Shown here: positions 1-6,493 of the stretch, piece by piece | Layout: every line of letters starts with the position of its first letter | Numbering within the stretch: the first letter of the stretch is position 1 | Source: an uncultured Lachnospiraceae bacterium | GTDB taxonomy: Bacteria > Bacillota > Clostridia > Lachnospirales > Lachnospiraceae | NCBI GenBank assembly: GCA_902796695.1 | Contig: CADBQE010000270.1 | Coordinates: 1 to 7,949 of the forward strand | Reading direction: 5' to 3' | DNA length: 7,949 nt | The notes under the pieces: generated by a model | Databases searched by the model: none | The model's input: the letters and a program-made list of their open reading frames with translations, nothing else | Told to the model about the DNA's origin: nothing | Position numbers and translations under genes: made by a program

Positions 1-527
1 CGGAACTGCAGGCCATGCTGGACTTCAGCCTGACCTTTGATGGGCCGCTCGCGATCCGCTACCCCCGCGGCGCCGTCCCGGAAACGGAAGCGGAAGAGCA
101 GCGTCCTCCGCTGGAAACGGGGAAGGCGGAGATCCTCCGGGAAGGCAGCGGCATCCTGATCTTTGCCGCCGGCCATTTAGTGGAAAACGCCCGGCAGACC
201 CTTCCGCTGCTGGAGCAGGCGGGTGTCCGTGCGACGCTGGTCAATGCCCGCTTTACCAGGCCGTTTGACGAGGATCTGCTGCGGCGCCTGTCCGGAAGCC
301 ATCAGCTGATCGCCGTCCTGGAAGAAAACAACCGCAGCGGCGGTCTGGGCGAGCATATCGCGGACTTTGCCGAACGGGAAGCCCTGCCCTGCCGGGTCCT
401 CGACCTGGCCCCGGAAGACGCTTTCTTCCCGCAGGGCGATGCGGCGCATTTATACCGGGATCTCGGCTGGCTGCCGGAGCAGCTGTGCCAGCGCATTCTT
501 ACGCAGTGGGAGAAGGTGAAGCAATGA
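1..527 (+). CDS. dxs: 1-deoxy-D-xylulose-5-phosphate synthase, C-terminal part (5' end outside window)
   Basis: This is the last ~175 residues of DXS, the thiamine-diphosphate enzyme that condenses pyruvate and glyceraldehyde 3-phosphate to DXP, the first step of the cytosolic MEP isoprenoid pathway. The reading frame is open from the window edge (first complete codon at 3) to the TGA at 525-527. The visible part holds the end of the pyrimidine-binding domain with the family motif AIRYPRG (about 53-73), followed by the transketolase C-terminal domain. That domain shows VLEENNRSGGLGEHIADF and the late FFPQG motif (FIPQG in E. coli DXS). The full protein is usually about 620 residues, so roughly 70% lies upstream. 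The stop overlaps the tlyA start as ATGA, implying cotranscription and translational coupling. The catalytic N-terminal ThDP domain is not visible. The identification rests on motifs and on the tlyA neighbour, and is secure. Confidence 0.95.
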   Translation, partial: ELQAMLDFSLTFDGPLAIRYPRGAVPETEAEEQRPPLETGKAEILREGSGILIFAAGHLVENARQTLPLLEQAGVRATLVNARFTRPFDEDLLRRLSGSHQLIAVLEENNRSGGLGEHIADFAEREALPCRVLDLAPEDAFFPQGDAAHLYRDLGWLPEQLCQRILTQWEKVKQ

Positions 528-1354
528 AGCAGCGTCTGGATCTCTTAGTGGTGGCCAAAGGCCTGGCTTCCTCGCGCCAGCAGGCCCAGGGCTATATCAT
601 GGCCGGCCAGATCTTTGTGAACGGCCTGCGGGAGGACAAGCCCGGCGCGTCCTTTGAGGAAGACGCCCTGGTGGAATTCCACGGCAGGACCCTTCCGTAT
701 GTGAGCCGCGGCGGCCTGAAGCTGGAAAAAGCCCTGCAGGTTTTTCCGCTCGTCCTGACGGACAAAGTCTGTCTGGATATCGGCGCCTCCACCGGCGGCT
801 TTACGGACTGCATGCTGCAGAACGGCGCCAGGAAAGTCTATGCGGTGGACGTGGGCTACGGCCAGCTGGCTTACAAACTCCGCACCGATCCCCGCGTGGT
901 CTGTCTGGAAAAGACCAACGTGCGCTATCTGACGCCGGACCGGCTGGCGGAACCCGGCGACTTTGCTTCCGTGGACGTTTCCTTCATCTCCCTGAAGCTG
1001 GTCCTTCCGCCGCTCCTTGCGCTTCTTACGGAACAGGCGCAGCTGGTCTGCCTGGTCAAGCCCCAGTTTGAGGCCGGCCGGGATAAAGTAGGAAAAAAAG
1101 GCGTCGTCCGGGACAGAGCCGTGCACCGCGAAGTGCTGGTCAATACCTGTGCGCTGGCCCTGGAGCTTGGCCTTTCGATCCGCGGCCTGACCTATTCCCC
1201 CGTCAAAGGCCCGGAAGGCAATATCGAGTATCTGCTGTATCTGTCCCGCGAACGGACGGAGCGGGAAGAGGAGGCCGCCGTGCCGGCCGCCGACATAGAC
1301 CGGGTGGTAAGTGAATCCCACGCCGCCCTGGACAAGGACCCGGAGAATCCATGA
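524..1354 (+). CDS. tlyA: TlyA-family 16S/23S rRNA (cytidine-2'-O)-methyltransferase, S4 domain + FtsJ-like fold
   Basis: 276-residue SAM-dependent RNA 2'-O-methyltransferase of the TlyA/YqxC (hemolysin A) family, usual length about 270. Residues 1-60 form an S4 RNA-binding domain (RLDLLVVAKGLASSRQQAQ). SRGG (61-64) links it to a Rossmann-like FtsJ/RrmJ domain with SAM motif I LDIGASTGGFTD (84-95). A K-D-K-E tetrad is visible at K66, D151 (DVSFISL), K179 (LVKPQFE) and E235 (GPEGNIEYL), in the same spacing as recalled for mycobacterial TlyA. The start at 524 is preferred over in-frame 485 because it gives the canonical MKQRLDLLVV terminus, has AAGGTG (513-518) 5 nt upstream and forms the ATGA overlap with dxs. 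The nadK start overlaps its stop in the same way. The exact rRNA target in this organism is unknown, and the historical 'hemolysin' label should not be taken as function. Confidence 0.93.
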   Translation: MKQRLDLLVVAKGLASSRQQAQGYIMAGQIFVNGLREDKPGASFEEDALVEFHGRTLPYVSRGGLKLEKALQVFPLVLTDKVCLDIGASTGGFTDCMLQNGARKVYAVDVGYGQLAYKLRTDPRVVCLEKTNVRYLTPDRLAEPGDFASVDVSFISLKLVLPPLLALLTEQAQLVCLVKPQFEAGRDKVGKKGVVRDRAVHREVLVNTCALALELGLSIRGLTYSPVKGPEGNIEYLLYLSRERTEREEEAAVPAADIDRVVSESHAALDKDPENP

Positions 1355-2178
1355 AACACTTTTATATCGTCAGCAACAGTCATAAGGACAAAGGCTTCCG
1401 CCTGCGCGACAGGATCTGCCGCTATCTGACGGAGCGCGGCGCCGTGTGCGTCACATACGAAGAGACGGAAACGCCGCCGTCCGGCACGGAATGCGTGATC
1501 ACGCTGGGCGGAGACGGCACGCTGCTCCGTACCGTCAGGCGCTATGCGGACCTGGGACTTTCCTACGTCGGCATCAATACCGGAACGATAGGCTATCTGA
1601 CCGAAGGCGATCCCGCCAACGCGGAAACCATTCTGAACGCGCTGCTGTCGGATGAATTCCTGCGGGAAAAGCGCATGATGATCTACGGCCGCATCCTGCG
1701 GAACGGCAAGGCCATCAGCCGGCACCGCGCCTTAAACGACGTGACCGTCGGCCGCTCGGTGCCCATGAAAATGGCCAGCCTGCGCGTTTCCGTCAACGGG
1801 CAGCTGCTGAAGGACTACCGCTGCGACGGACTGATCGCGGCCACGCCCACCGGTTCCACGGCCTATAACTTCTCCGCCGGCGGACCTATTGTGGAGCCCA
1901 CGGCCCAGCTGTTTCTGCTGACCCCGCTGGCGGCGCATTCCTTAAACAGCCGCACCCTGGTCCTGTCCCCCACGGACCGCCTGCAGATCGAGATCATACC
2001 GCCGAGTGCCGGCAACGAAGGTAAAGAAGGCTATCTGATCTATTTTGACGGCGAAAAGCCGGAAGAGCTGCTGATCGGAGATATTCTGGAGATCACGCGG
2101 GCCACTACGTACATCAATATTCTCAAGCTCAGCGAGCGGAGCTTCGTCGAGACGCTGCGCAGCAAGCTTTCCGAATGA
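1351..2178 (+). CDS. nadK: NAD kinase (NAD+ to NADP+)
   Basis: 275-residue ATP/polyphosphate-NAD kinase, which phosphorylates the 2'-OH of NAD+ in the cytosol and supplies all NADP(H). Family signatures are in order: VITLGGDGTLLRTV with GGDGT at 53-57 (phosphate donor binding and catalytic Asp), GINTGTIGYLTE (75-85), the ND pair at 129-130 (ALNDVTVGR), CDGLIAATPTGSTAYNFSAGGPI (158-180) for NAD binding, and HSLNSRTLVL (196-205). Length matches bacterial NadK (about 260-300). The ATG lies in an ATGA overlap with the tlyA stop, with GGAG at 1342-1345 giving a 5-nt spacer, so it is probably translated by coupling. tlyA–nadK–(argR)–recN is a familiar Firmicute order; the place where argR would be expected, after nadK, is empty here. 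No truncation or missing motif is seen. Confidence 0.95.
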   Translation: MKHFYIVSNSHKDKGFRLRDRICRYLTERGAVCVTYEETETPPSGTECVITLGGDGTLLRTVRRYADLGLSYVGINTGTIGYLTEGDPANAETILNALLSDEFLREKRMMIYGRILRNGKAISRHRALNDVTVGRSVPMKMASLRVSVNGQLLKDYRCDGLIAATPTGSTAYNFSAGGPIVEPTAQLFLLTPLAAHSLNSRTLVLSPTDRLQIEIIPPSAGNEGKEGYLIYFDGEKPEELLIGDILEITRATTYINILKLSERSFVETLRSKLSE

Positions 2179-2190
2179 GCCGTATCGGTA

Positions 2191-2195
2191 AAGGA
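2191..2195 (+). promoter_or_regulatory. Shine-Dalgarno for recN
   Basis: AAGGA (within TAAAGGA, 2189-2195) precedes the ATG at 2203 by 7 nt. It is the only structure seen in the 24-bp nadK–recN gap and fixes the recN start. Confidence 0.75.
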
Positions 2196-2202
2196 ATCCT
2201 CC

Positions 2203-3867
2203 ATGCTGTATCATTATCATGTTAAGAATTTTGCCCTGATCGAAGATGCCTCCGTGGACTTCGGTCCGGGCCTTAACGTCCTGACCGGCGAAACCGGCGC
2301 GGGCAAATCCATCATGATCGATGCTTTGAACGCGGGCATGGGCGCCCGCACCGGCGCGGAGATGATCCGCAAAGGCTGCGGGGAGGCTTTTGTGGAACTG
2401 GTTTTTTCCCTGGAAGATCCGGTGCTCGAAGAAGCGCTCGCCGCCCTGGATATTGCCTGCGAAGATCATATGCTGCTGATCTCCCGGCGCATCTTTCCGG
2501 GCCGCAGCCTCTTCCGGATCAATGACGAGACCGCAACATCCGCGCGTGTCCGCCAGGTAACGGAGCTGCTGCTGGACATTCACGGCCAGCATGAGCATCA
2601 GTCGCTGCTGAAGCCCGAACGGCAGCTGTCCATCCTGGATGAATTTGCCGGGCCGGCCTGTGCCGAAGCCGCGGAACGGACGGCGCGCGCCTGGCATGCC
2701 TTCCGCGCGGCGCTGAAAGAGCGCGGGACGTTCACGCTTTCCGAAGAGGAGCGCAGGCGGCGCATGGATTTCCTGCAGTATGAACTGGACGAGATCACGC
2801 AGGCGGCGGTCCGCCCCGGAGAACGGGACGAGCTGGCGGCCCGCTTTAAGGAAATGTCCTCCTTCGGCCGGGTCCGCGACGGCTTGAACCGCGTGCTCGA
2901 ATATCTGTCCGAAGGAAGGATGAACGCGGCGGAACTGCTGATGAAGGCCTCCGGCGAACTGAGCGCCGCGGCCCGTCTGGCTCCCGCCCTGACGGAGGCT
3001 GATCAGGAACTGGCCACGGCGCAGGATATCCTGTCTTCCGCGGAGCATGAGATCAAAGCCTATCTGGAGGAAGCGGATTTTGACGAAGAGACCTTCCGAC
3101 AGGTGGAAAAGCGCCTGGATGACCTGCACCGCCTGGAACTCAAATACGGCGATTTGAGCCTTCCTTCCTGCACGGCGCGCGCGGACCGGGAAGCGGAGCT
3201 GGAGCGCCTGACCGATTACGAAAACCGTCTGGAACAGGCCGACCGCGCCGTGGATGAGGCCCGCCGGGAAATGGAAGAGGCCGCGGCCGCCCTGCACCGT
3301 CTGCGCGCCGAAGCCGCCCCGCAGTGGGACGAAGCCTTAATGGAAGGCTTGAAAGAACTGAACTTCCGGGCCGTCCGCTTCCGCACGGAACTGGAAGAAC
3401 TGCCGGAATGCACCGCCGGCGGAAAGGACCGGGCCTGTTTTACCGTATCCCTGAACCCCGGCGAGGACCTGATGCCGCTGCAGAAGGTGGCATCCGGCGG
3501 CGAACTTTCCCGCATCATGCTGGCCATCAAAACGATCCTGGCCGACCGGGACCGTATTCCGACCGTGATCTTCGACGAGATAGACACCGGCATCAGCGGC
3601 CAGACGGCGCAGGCGGTCGCCCGCAAACTGAAGGCCATTTCCCGCTACCGCCAGGTCATCCTGATCACGCATCTGCCGCAGATCGCGGCACCGGCGGACC
3701 GTCATTACGGCATCGAAAAACAAACGGAAGGGGAGAGGACCTTCACCCGGATCCGCCTGCTGGACGAAGAAGATTCCGTGCGCGAGCTGGTGCGGCTGCT
3801 GGGCGGAGACCTGCAGAGCGAGAGCGTTTACAAGACGGCGCGCGAACTGAAAAACGCGGCAAGATAG
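2203..3867 (+). CDS. recN: DNA repair protein RecN (SMC-like ATPase)
   Basis: 554 residues, close to E. coli RecN (553). RecN is a cytoplasmic SMC-like ATPase recruited early to double-strand breaks, which tethers DNA ends for RecA-dependent repair. The N-terminal head begins MLYHYHVKNFALIED and carries Walker A GETGAGKS (29-36), followed by the RecN-typical LLDIHGQHEHQSLL. The middle (about 150-370) is Glu/Arg/Ala-rich with a heptad-like pattern, the expected coiled coil. The C-terminal head has the ABC signature SGGELSR (431-437), Walker B TVIFDEID (454-461, D458/E459), the D-loop-like DTGISGQTAQ, and ILITHLPQIAA with the switch His. AAGGA at 2191-2195 lies 7 nt before the ATG. The 24-bp gap after nadK has no visible promoter, so recN is probably the last gene of the dxs–tlyA–nadK unit. 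It is followed by a strong terminator, not by spoIVB/spo0A. Confidence 0.96.
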   Translation: MLYHYHVKNFALIEDASVDFGPGLNVLTGETGAGKSIMIDALNAGMGARTGAEMIRKGCGEAFVELVFSLEDPVLEEALAALDIACEDHMLLISRRIFPGRSLFRINDETATSARVRQVTELLLDIHGQHEHQSLLKPERQLSILDEFAGPACAEAAERTARAWHAFRAALKERGTFTLSEEERRRRMDFLQYELDEITQAAVRPGERDELAARFKEMSSFGRVRDGLNRVLEYLSEGRMNAAELLMKASGELSAAARLAPALTEADQELATAQDILSSAEHEIKAYLEEADFDEETFRQVEKRLDDLHRLELKYGDLSLPSCTARADREAELERLTDYENRLEQADRAVDEARREMEEAAAALHRLRAEAAPQWDEALMEGLKELNFRAVRFRTELEELPECTAGGKDRACFTVSLNPGEDLMPLQKVASGGELSRIMLAIKTILADRDRIPTVIFDEIDTGISGQTAQAVARKLKAISRYRQVILITHLPQIAAPADRHYGIEKQTEGERTFTRIRLLDEEDSVRELVRLLGGDLQSESVYKTARELKNAAR

Positions 3868-3876
3868 CACAAAAAT

Positions 3877-3907
3877 AAGGACGAGACCGTGGCGGCTCGT
3901 CCTTTTT
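3877..3907. terminator. Bidirectional intrinsic terminator between convergent recN and rpsT
   Basis: AAGGACGAG (3877-3885) pairs perfectly with CTCGTCCTT (3896-3904). Inside, past a bulged A at 3886, CCG/CGG adds 3 bp around a TGG triloop. On the + strand the stem ends in a T-run (3903-3907), 9 nt after the recN stop. On the - strand the A-run at 3871-3875 provides the U-tail for transcripts coming from rpsT. One hairpin thus serves both convergent genes. The remaining bases to the rpsT stop (3908-3941) hold nothing else I can recognise. Confidence 0.92.
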
Positions 3908-3941
3908 AAATCGATGTTTTGGGAACAGAGGGTGTTGCTCC

Positions 3942-4205
3942 TTAGGCCATCTTGTTAACCATTAAGGTCATACGAGAAATTTTGCGGGAAGTGGTGTTCT
4001 TGTGATACACGCCCTTGCCGGCCGCTTTGGTCAGTTCGACTTCGGCGGCTTTTAAGGCTTCCAGGGCCTGTGCCTTGTCACCGGATTCCACGGCGGCGTA
4101 GACTTTCTTCACGAAGGTCTTCACGCGGGACCGGATGGCTTTGTTGCGCTCGGCGTTGCGGGCGGCAACCAGAACTCTCTTCTTTGCAGATTTAATGTTA
4201 GCCAA
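3942..4205 (-). CDS. rpsT: 30S ribosomal protein S20 (TTG start)
   Basis: 87-residue, Lys/Arg/Ala-rich protein beginning MANIKSAKKRVLVAARNAERNKAIRS and ending in a basic helical tail (GKGVYHKNTTSRKISRMTLMVNKMA). This is the three-helix S20 fold that binds 16S rRNA helices (h9/h44) early in 30S assembly; length is normal for the family. The start codon is TTG (complement of 4203-4205), and no in-frame ATG gives a better N-terminus. A full GGAGGT Shine-Dalgarno (4212-4217) lies 6 nt upstream and compensates for the weak start. E. coli rpsT also starts with UUG, and there this contributes to autogenous control; the same may apply here but is inferred. It is transcribed towards recN and ends at the shared terminator. 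Upstream are its own promoter, a 5' hairpin and phased A-tracts. Confidence 0.97.
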   Translation of the reverse strand: MANIKSAKKRVLVAARNAERNKAIRSRVKTFVKKVYAAVESGDKAQALEALKAAEVELTKAAGKGVYHKNTTSRKISRMTLMVNKMA

Positions 4206-4211
4206 TGTTCT

Positions 4212-4217
4212 ACCTCC
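4212..4217 (-). promoter_or_regulatory. Strong Shine-Dalgarno deciding the TTG start of rpsT
   Basis: The complement reads GGAGGT, followed by AGAACA and then TTG. This near-perfect anti-16S match at 6 nt spacing is the main evidence that the TTG at 4205 is the true initiation codon. Confidence 0.88.
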
Positions 4218-4261
4218 ACATCTATTTCCCGAAAGCAGTGGGTCGGCTGCTCCCCGGGATC

Positions 4262-4291
4262 GCGATCATGCCAGACACGAAGCATAATCGC
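4262..4291 (-). other. 5'-terminal hairpin of the rpsT leader
   Basis: On the - strand GCGATTATGC (4291-4282) can pair with GCATGATCGC (4271-4262) over 10 bp, with one G·U wobble and a 10-nt loop. The predicted transcription start (about 4289-4290, 6-7 nt past the -10 box) falls at the base of this stem, so the mRNA would begin with the hairpin. Such a structure could protect the 5' end from RNase or RppH-type attack, or take part in S20 autoregulation; neither role can be read from sequence. About 45 nt of leader separate it from the Shine-Dalgarno. A competing self-complementary stretch, GATCGCGATC, overlaps one arm (4258-4267). Confidence 0.6.
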
Positions 4292-4295
4292 ATAC

Positions 4296-4324
4296 AGTTT
4301 AGATGGATTCCGCGGGAATGTCAA
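4296..4324 (-). promoter_or_regulatory. Sigma-A/70-type promoter of rpsT
   Basis: The - strand reads a perfect -35 TTGACA (4324-4319), a 17-bp spacer and the -10 TAAACT (4301-4296; 4 of 6 consensus bases). The predicted start is about 4289-4290, giving an ~85-nt leader. The A-tracts at 4329-4332 and 4340-4343 fall at about -40 and -51, the positions of UP-element subsites that contact the RNA polymerase alpha C-terminal domains. Confidence 0.82.
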
Positions 4325-4328
4325 GGGG

Positions 4329-4381
4329 TTTTCCGCGGGTTTTATCAGGTTTTTCCGCCGGTTTTATCGGGTTTTTCCGCC
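4329..4381. repeat. 22-bp tandem repeat (2 full + 1 partial copy) forming helically phased A-tracts
   Basis: Copy 1 is 4329-4350 and copy 2 is 4351-4372, identical at 20 of 22 positions. The first 9 bases (TTTTCCGCC) recur at 4373-4381. Each unit contains two T-runs (A-runs on the - strand). The five resulting tracts, at 4329-4332, 4340-4343, 4350-4354, 4362-4365 and 4372-4376, have centres about 10.5-11.5 bp apart, one helical turn. Phased A-tracts of this kind are known to bend DNA. The array abuts the rpsT -35 box upstream, and its distal end runs into the last codons and TAA stop of the neighbouring glycosyltransferase gene. The function as an UP-like/curvature element is inferred. Confidence 0.78.
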
Positions 4382-5413
4382 CGCGGCGCGCCGGATCAGA
4401 CGGATGCCGCGCTGCAGACCCGCCAGAGCCTTAAAGTGCCTGCCGCGGATCAGGGAAAACCGCAGCTGCCCCAGCTTTCCGCGGATGTCTTCTTTCTTCA
4501 TTTCCGCCCACAGCCGGCGGACCGCTTCCTCGCTCCAGTAGCAGCTGTCCATCTCGGCAAAGAAGGAGGCGGCTTCTTCCCTGCTTTTTAAAAGCGCATT
4601 GTGGTTGATGAAGCCGAAGGTCTGGGACAGCACATAATTGCTTTCCGCGGGACTCAGAGGCCTTCCGGACTCCTGCCGCAGGGATTCCGCCGCCTTGAGC
4701 AGGGCGGCCAGGTCCCGGATCAAATAGCGGCGGAACATGACGTCGGTCGCTTCGCCTTCATGCTGATGATAGCGGTACAGCCTGCGGGGCAGGTAGGATA
4801 AAGTACCGCAGCAGGCGGAGAATTCCAGATTGAAGAGCGTATCCTCGCCGTAGCGCAGGCCGCGCCGGAAGCGGATGTGATGCTCCTCCAGAAGGCTGCG
4901 CCGGTACAGGCAGCCGCACACGGAGGCCAGCGTGCTGCTTCCGCCGTTGTCGAAGATGATGCCGGGCAGCACCTGCTTCAGCGCCGCGCCCATGAAAACG
5001 GACGGCTCGGGGAAGGCCGGCGGGAGCGAAAGAACTTCCCGTTCCGGATTCTCTTCCTCCACAAAGGCAAAGGCGGAGGCGGTCCAGTCCGCATCCGCGG
5101 CCAGGGCGGCCTCGGAAAGGATCCGCAGATAGTCCGGATCCACGGTATCGTCCGCGTCGATGAAGGCAATATAATCGCCCCGGGCCGCTTCCAGCCCGCG
5201 GTTGCGCGCCGCGCTGACGCCTTCGTTCCTTTCGGAAGGAAGGAAGCAGACGCGAGGATCGTCTGTCTGCCGGCAGACGGAAGCCGTTGCGTCCGTGGAT
5301 CCGTCGTCCACCAGCAGGATCTCGAAATCGCGGAAAGACCCGGAAAGCAGCGGCTTCAGGCAGCGGAGCAGGGTCTTTTCGGAGTTGTAGCAGGGAATAA
5401 TAACACTGATCAT
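4364..5413 (-). CDS. Family 2 glycosyltransferase (GT-A fold), second gene of the - strand pair
   Basis: 349-residue soluble-type GT2 that would transfer a sugar from a nucleotide-sugar to a glycan or lipid-linked acceptor at the cytoplasmic face of the membrane. The N-terminal catalytic domain opens MISVIIPCYNSEKTLLRCL. It has VDDGS (35-39, nucleotide binding), SAARNRGLEAARGDY (67-81), the metal-binding DADD (86-89), and YGEDTLF with E190/D191, the usual position of the catalytic-base region. The C-terminal ~100 residues are helical and end in a basic stretch (IRGRHFKALAGLQRGIRLIRR) that may hold it to the membrane; there is no clear transmembrane segment. The start overlaps the stop of the upstream gene as ATGA, with GGAAGGA 7 nt before it. 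The last codons lie in the 22-bp repeat array, and no terminator separates it from rpsT. Donor and acceptor cannot be told from sequence. Confidence 0.9.
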   Translation of the reverse strand: MISVIIPCYNSEKTLLRCLKPLLSGSFRDFEILLVDDGSTDATASVCRQTDDPRVCFLPSERNEGVSAARNRGLEAARGDYIAFIDADDTVDPDYLRILSEAALAADADWTASAFAFVEEENPEREVLSLPPAFPEPSVFMGAALKQVLPGIIFDNGGSSTLASVCGCLYRRSLLEEHHIRFRRGLRYGEDTLFNLEFSACCGTLSYLPRRLYRYHQHEGEATDVMFRRYLIRDLAALLKAAESLRQESGRPLSPAESNYVLSQTFGFINHNALLKSREEAASFFAEMDSCYWSEEAVRRLWAEMKKEDIRGKLGQLRFSLIRGRHFKALAGLQRGIRLIRRAAGGKTR

Positions 5414-6462
5414 GATGCAGTCCTTCCGGAACCGGATGAATGCAGCCGGCGGCGCGCTTTGACGGCGGCCGTCAGAAGACCGAAGCGCCCGGCGGCAAAC
5501 AGGCGGAAGATCAGGCGGTTTTTCGCGGACAGCGTCCGGGAACGGGCCAGCTGCTTTAATTCCGGATGCTGCCGGACAAAGCCGCGGGCATAGGCCCGGA
5601 CTTCCCGCCGGTCATAGCCGTCCTCCAGCAGAAAAAAGAGGATACCATCCAGCACGCCCCGGTAGGAGGAAGCCTTCAGCAGGGTGCGGTGTTCTTCGTC
5701 CCACAGGCCCCATTCCTTCATAAAGGGCTCAAAGAAGGCGAATTTGCCGGTGTTTAAGCGCTGGTCCAGCCGCTCTTTGTCAAACCGGTGCATGACGCTG
5801 TTCTGACGGATCCGGTAGCGGGTCAGACGGCGGTCGGAATACAGCACGCGGGCCGCGTTCGTGAGCGGATAAAGCCCGTGCAGGGCATCTTCGCCGTAGG
5901 GGTTGGCCAGATAGGGGCCGTAGTCCGTCGGATCGTTCTGATACAGCGTCCGCCGCGCGGCTTTGGCCCAGAGGGCGTCCAGCGCGTTGCCGCGGATATA
6001 CAGCTCGTACAGCGGCTTTTTGGCCGCTTCGCCTTCGAACAGGGTCAGATCCGCAAACAACGGAGGCCGTCTGTCCTCGGGCCGGCCGTCGTCATAGAAG
6101 GCCGTGAATTCATACAGGATCATATCCGGATCCCCGTGCTCGCGGCGCAGGCCGTGCAGGAAGGAGAGCGTGCCGGGCTCCATCAGATCGTCCGCGTCCA
6201 GCCACAGGATAAAGTCGCCGCGGGCGGCGGAGATGGCTTCCCGTCTGGTGGGGATCGTGCCGCGGTGCGGGCAGTGCAGGACCCGGATCCGGCCGCCGCC
6301 GCGCTCCATAAGGGCATCGCAGAGCGGACCGCTCCCGTCGGGAGAGCCGTCTTCCACCAGCAGCAGTTCATAGTCGTCAAAAGTCTGGCACAGGACAGAC
6401 TGCACGGACTCTTCAAGCGTGTCCGCGGCTTTGTATACCGGCATGAGAATACTGAATTCCAT
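5410..6462 (-). CDS. Family 2 glycosyltransferase (GT-A fold), first gene of the - strand pair
   Basis: 350-residue GT2 starting MEFSILMPVYKAADTLEESVQSVLCQTFDDYELLLVEDGS (VEDGS 36-40). It has the metal-binding DADD at 89-92 and YGEDALH with E191/D192. It differs from its three neighbours in the acceptor-side motif: where they have SARN or AARN, it reads PTRREAISAARGDF, keeping the Arg (R73) but with Arg instead of Asn at 74, which may mean a different sugar or acceptor. The C-terminus is basic (VKARRRL) and lacks a clear membrane helix. The start at 6462 is chosen over an in-frame start at 6561 because AAAGGAAGG lies just before it and the longer form would begin upstream of the gene's own promoter. 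It overlaps the downstream GT2 by 4 nt. It is probably part of cell-surface polysaccharide synthesis; specificity is unknown. Confidence 0.9.
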   Translation of the reverse strand: MEFSILMPVYKAADTLEESVQSVLCQTFDDYELLLVEDGSPDGSGPLCDALMERGGGRIRVLHCPHRGTIPTRREAISAARGDFILWLDADDLMEPGTLSFLHGLRREHGDPDMILYEFTAFYDDGRPEDRRPPLFADLTLFEGEAAKKPLYELYIRGNALDALWAKAARRTLYQNDPTDYGPYLANPYGEDALHGLYPLTNAARVLYSDRRLTRYRIRQNSVMHRFDKERLDQRLNTGKFAFFEPFMKEWGLWDEEHRTLLKASSYRGVLDGILFFLLEDGYDRREVRAYARGFVRQHPELKQLARSRTLSAKNRLIFRLFAAGRFGLLTAAVKARRRLHSSGSGRTAS

Positions 6463-6493
6463 GAGACCTTCCTTTCTTTTTCCGGACACGGCC

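Noticed and set aside
485..523. Upstream in-frame start for tlyA adding 13 residues
   Set aside because: The added residues do not resemble the TlyA N-terminus, and the ATG at 524 has a good Shine-Dalgarno and the typical ATGA coupling.
545..1321. - strand open frame opposite tlyA
   Set aside because: No motif or ribosome binding site support, and entirely inside a well-conserved gene on the other strand.
1942..3297. Long - strand open frame (451 codons) opposite nadK/recN
   Set aside because: It lies fully antisense to two clearly identified genes, has Gln/Arg/Gly-rich low-information composition and no recognisable domain; it is a shadow of GC-rich codon use.
4206..4295. Known riboswitch or T-box in the rpsT leader
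   Set aside because: The leader is short (about 85 nt) and shows only a simple hairpin, with no recognisable T-box or metabolite-riboswitch motif and no leader terminator.
4329..4381. CRISPR-like array
   Set aside because: The copies are contiguous without spacers, only 22 bp and fewer than three full units, so this is an ordinary tandem repeat.
4333..4386. Inverted repeat CCGCGGG / CCCGCGG as a terminator for the - strand glycosyltransferases
   Set aside because: The arms are only 7 bp, each partly self-palindromic, separated by about 40 bp, and there is no U-run after the stem on the - strand.
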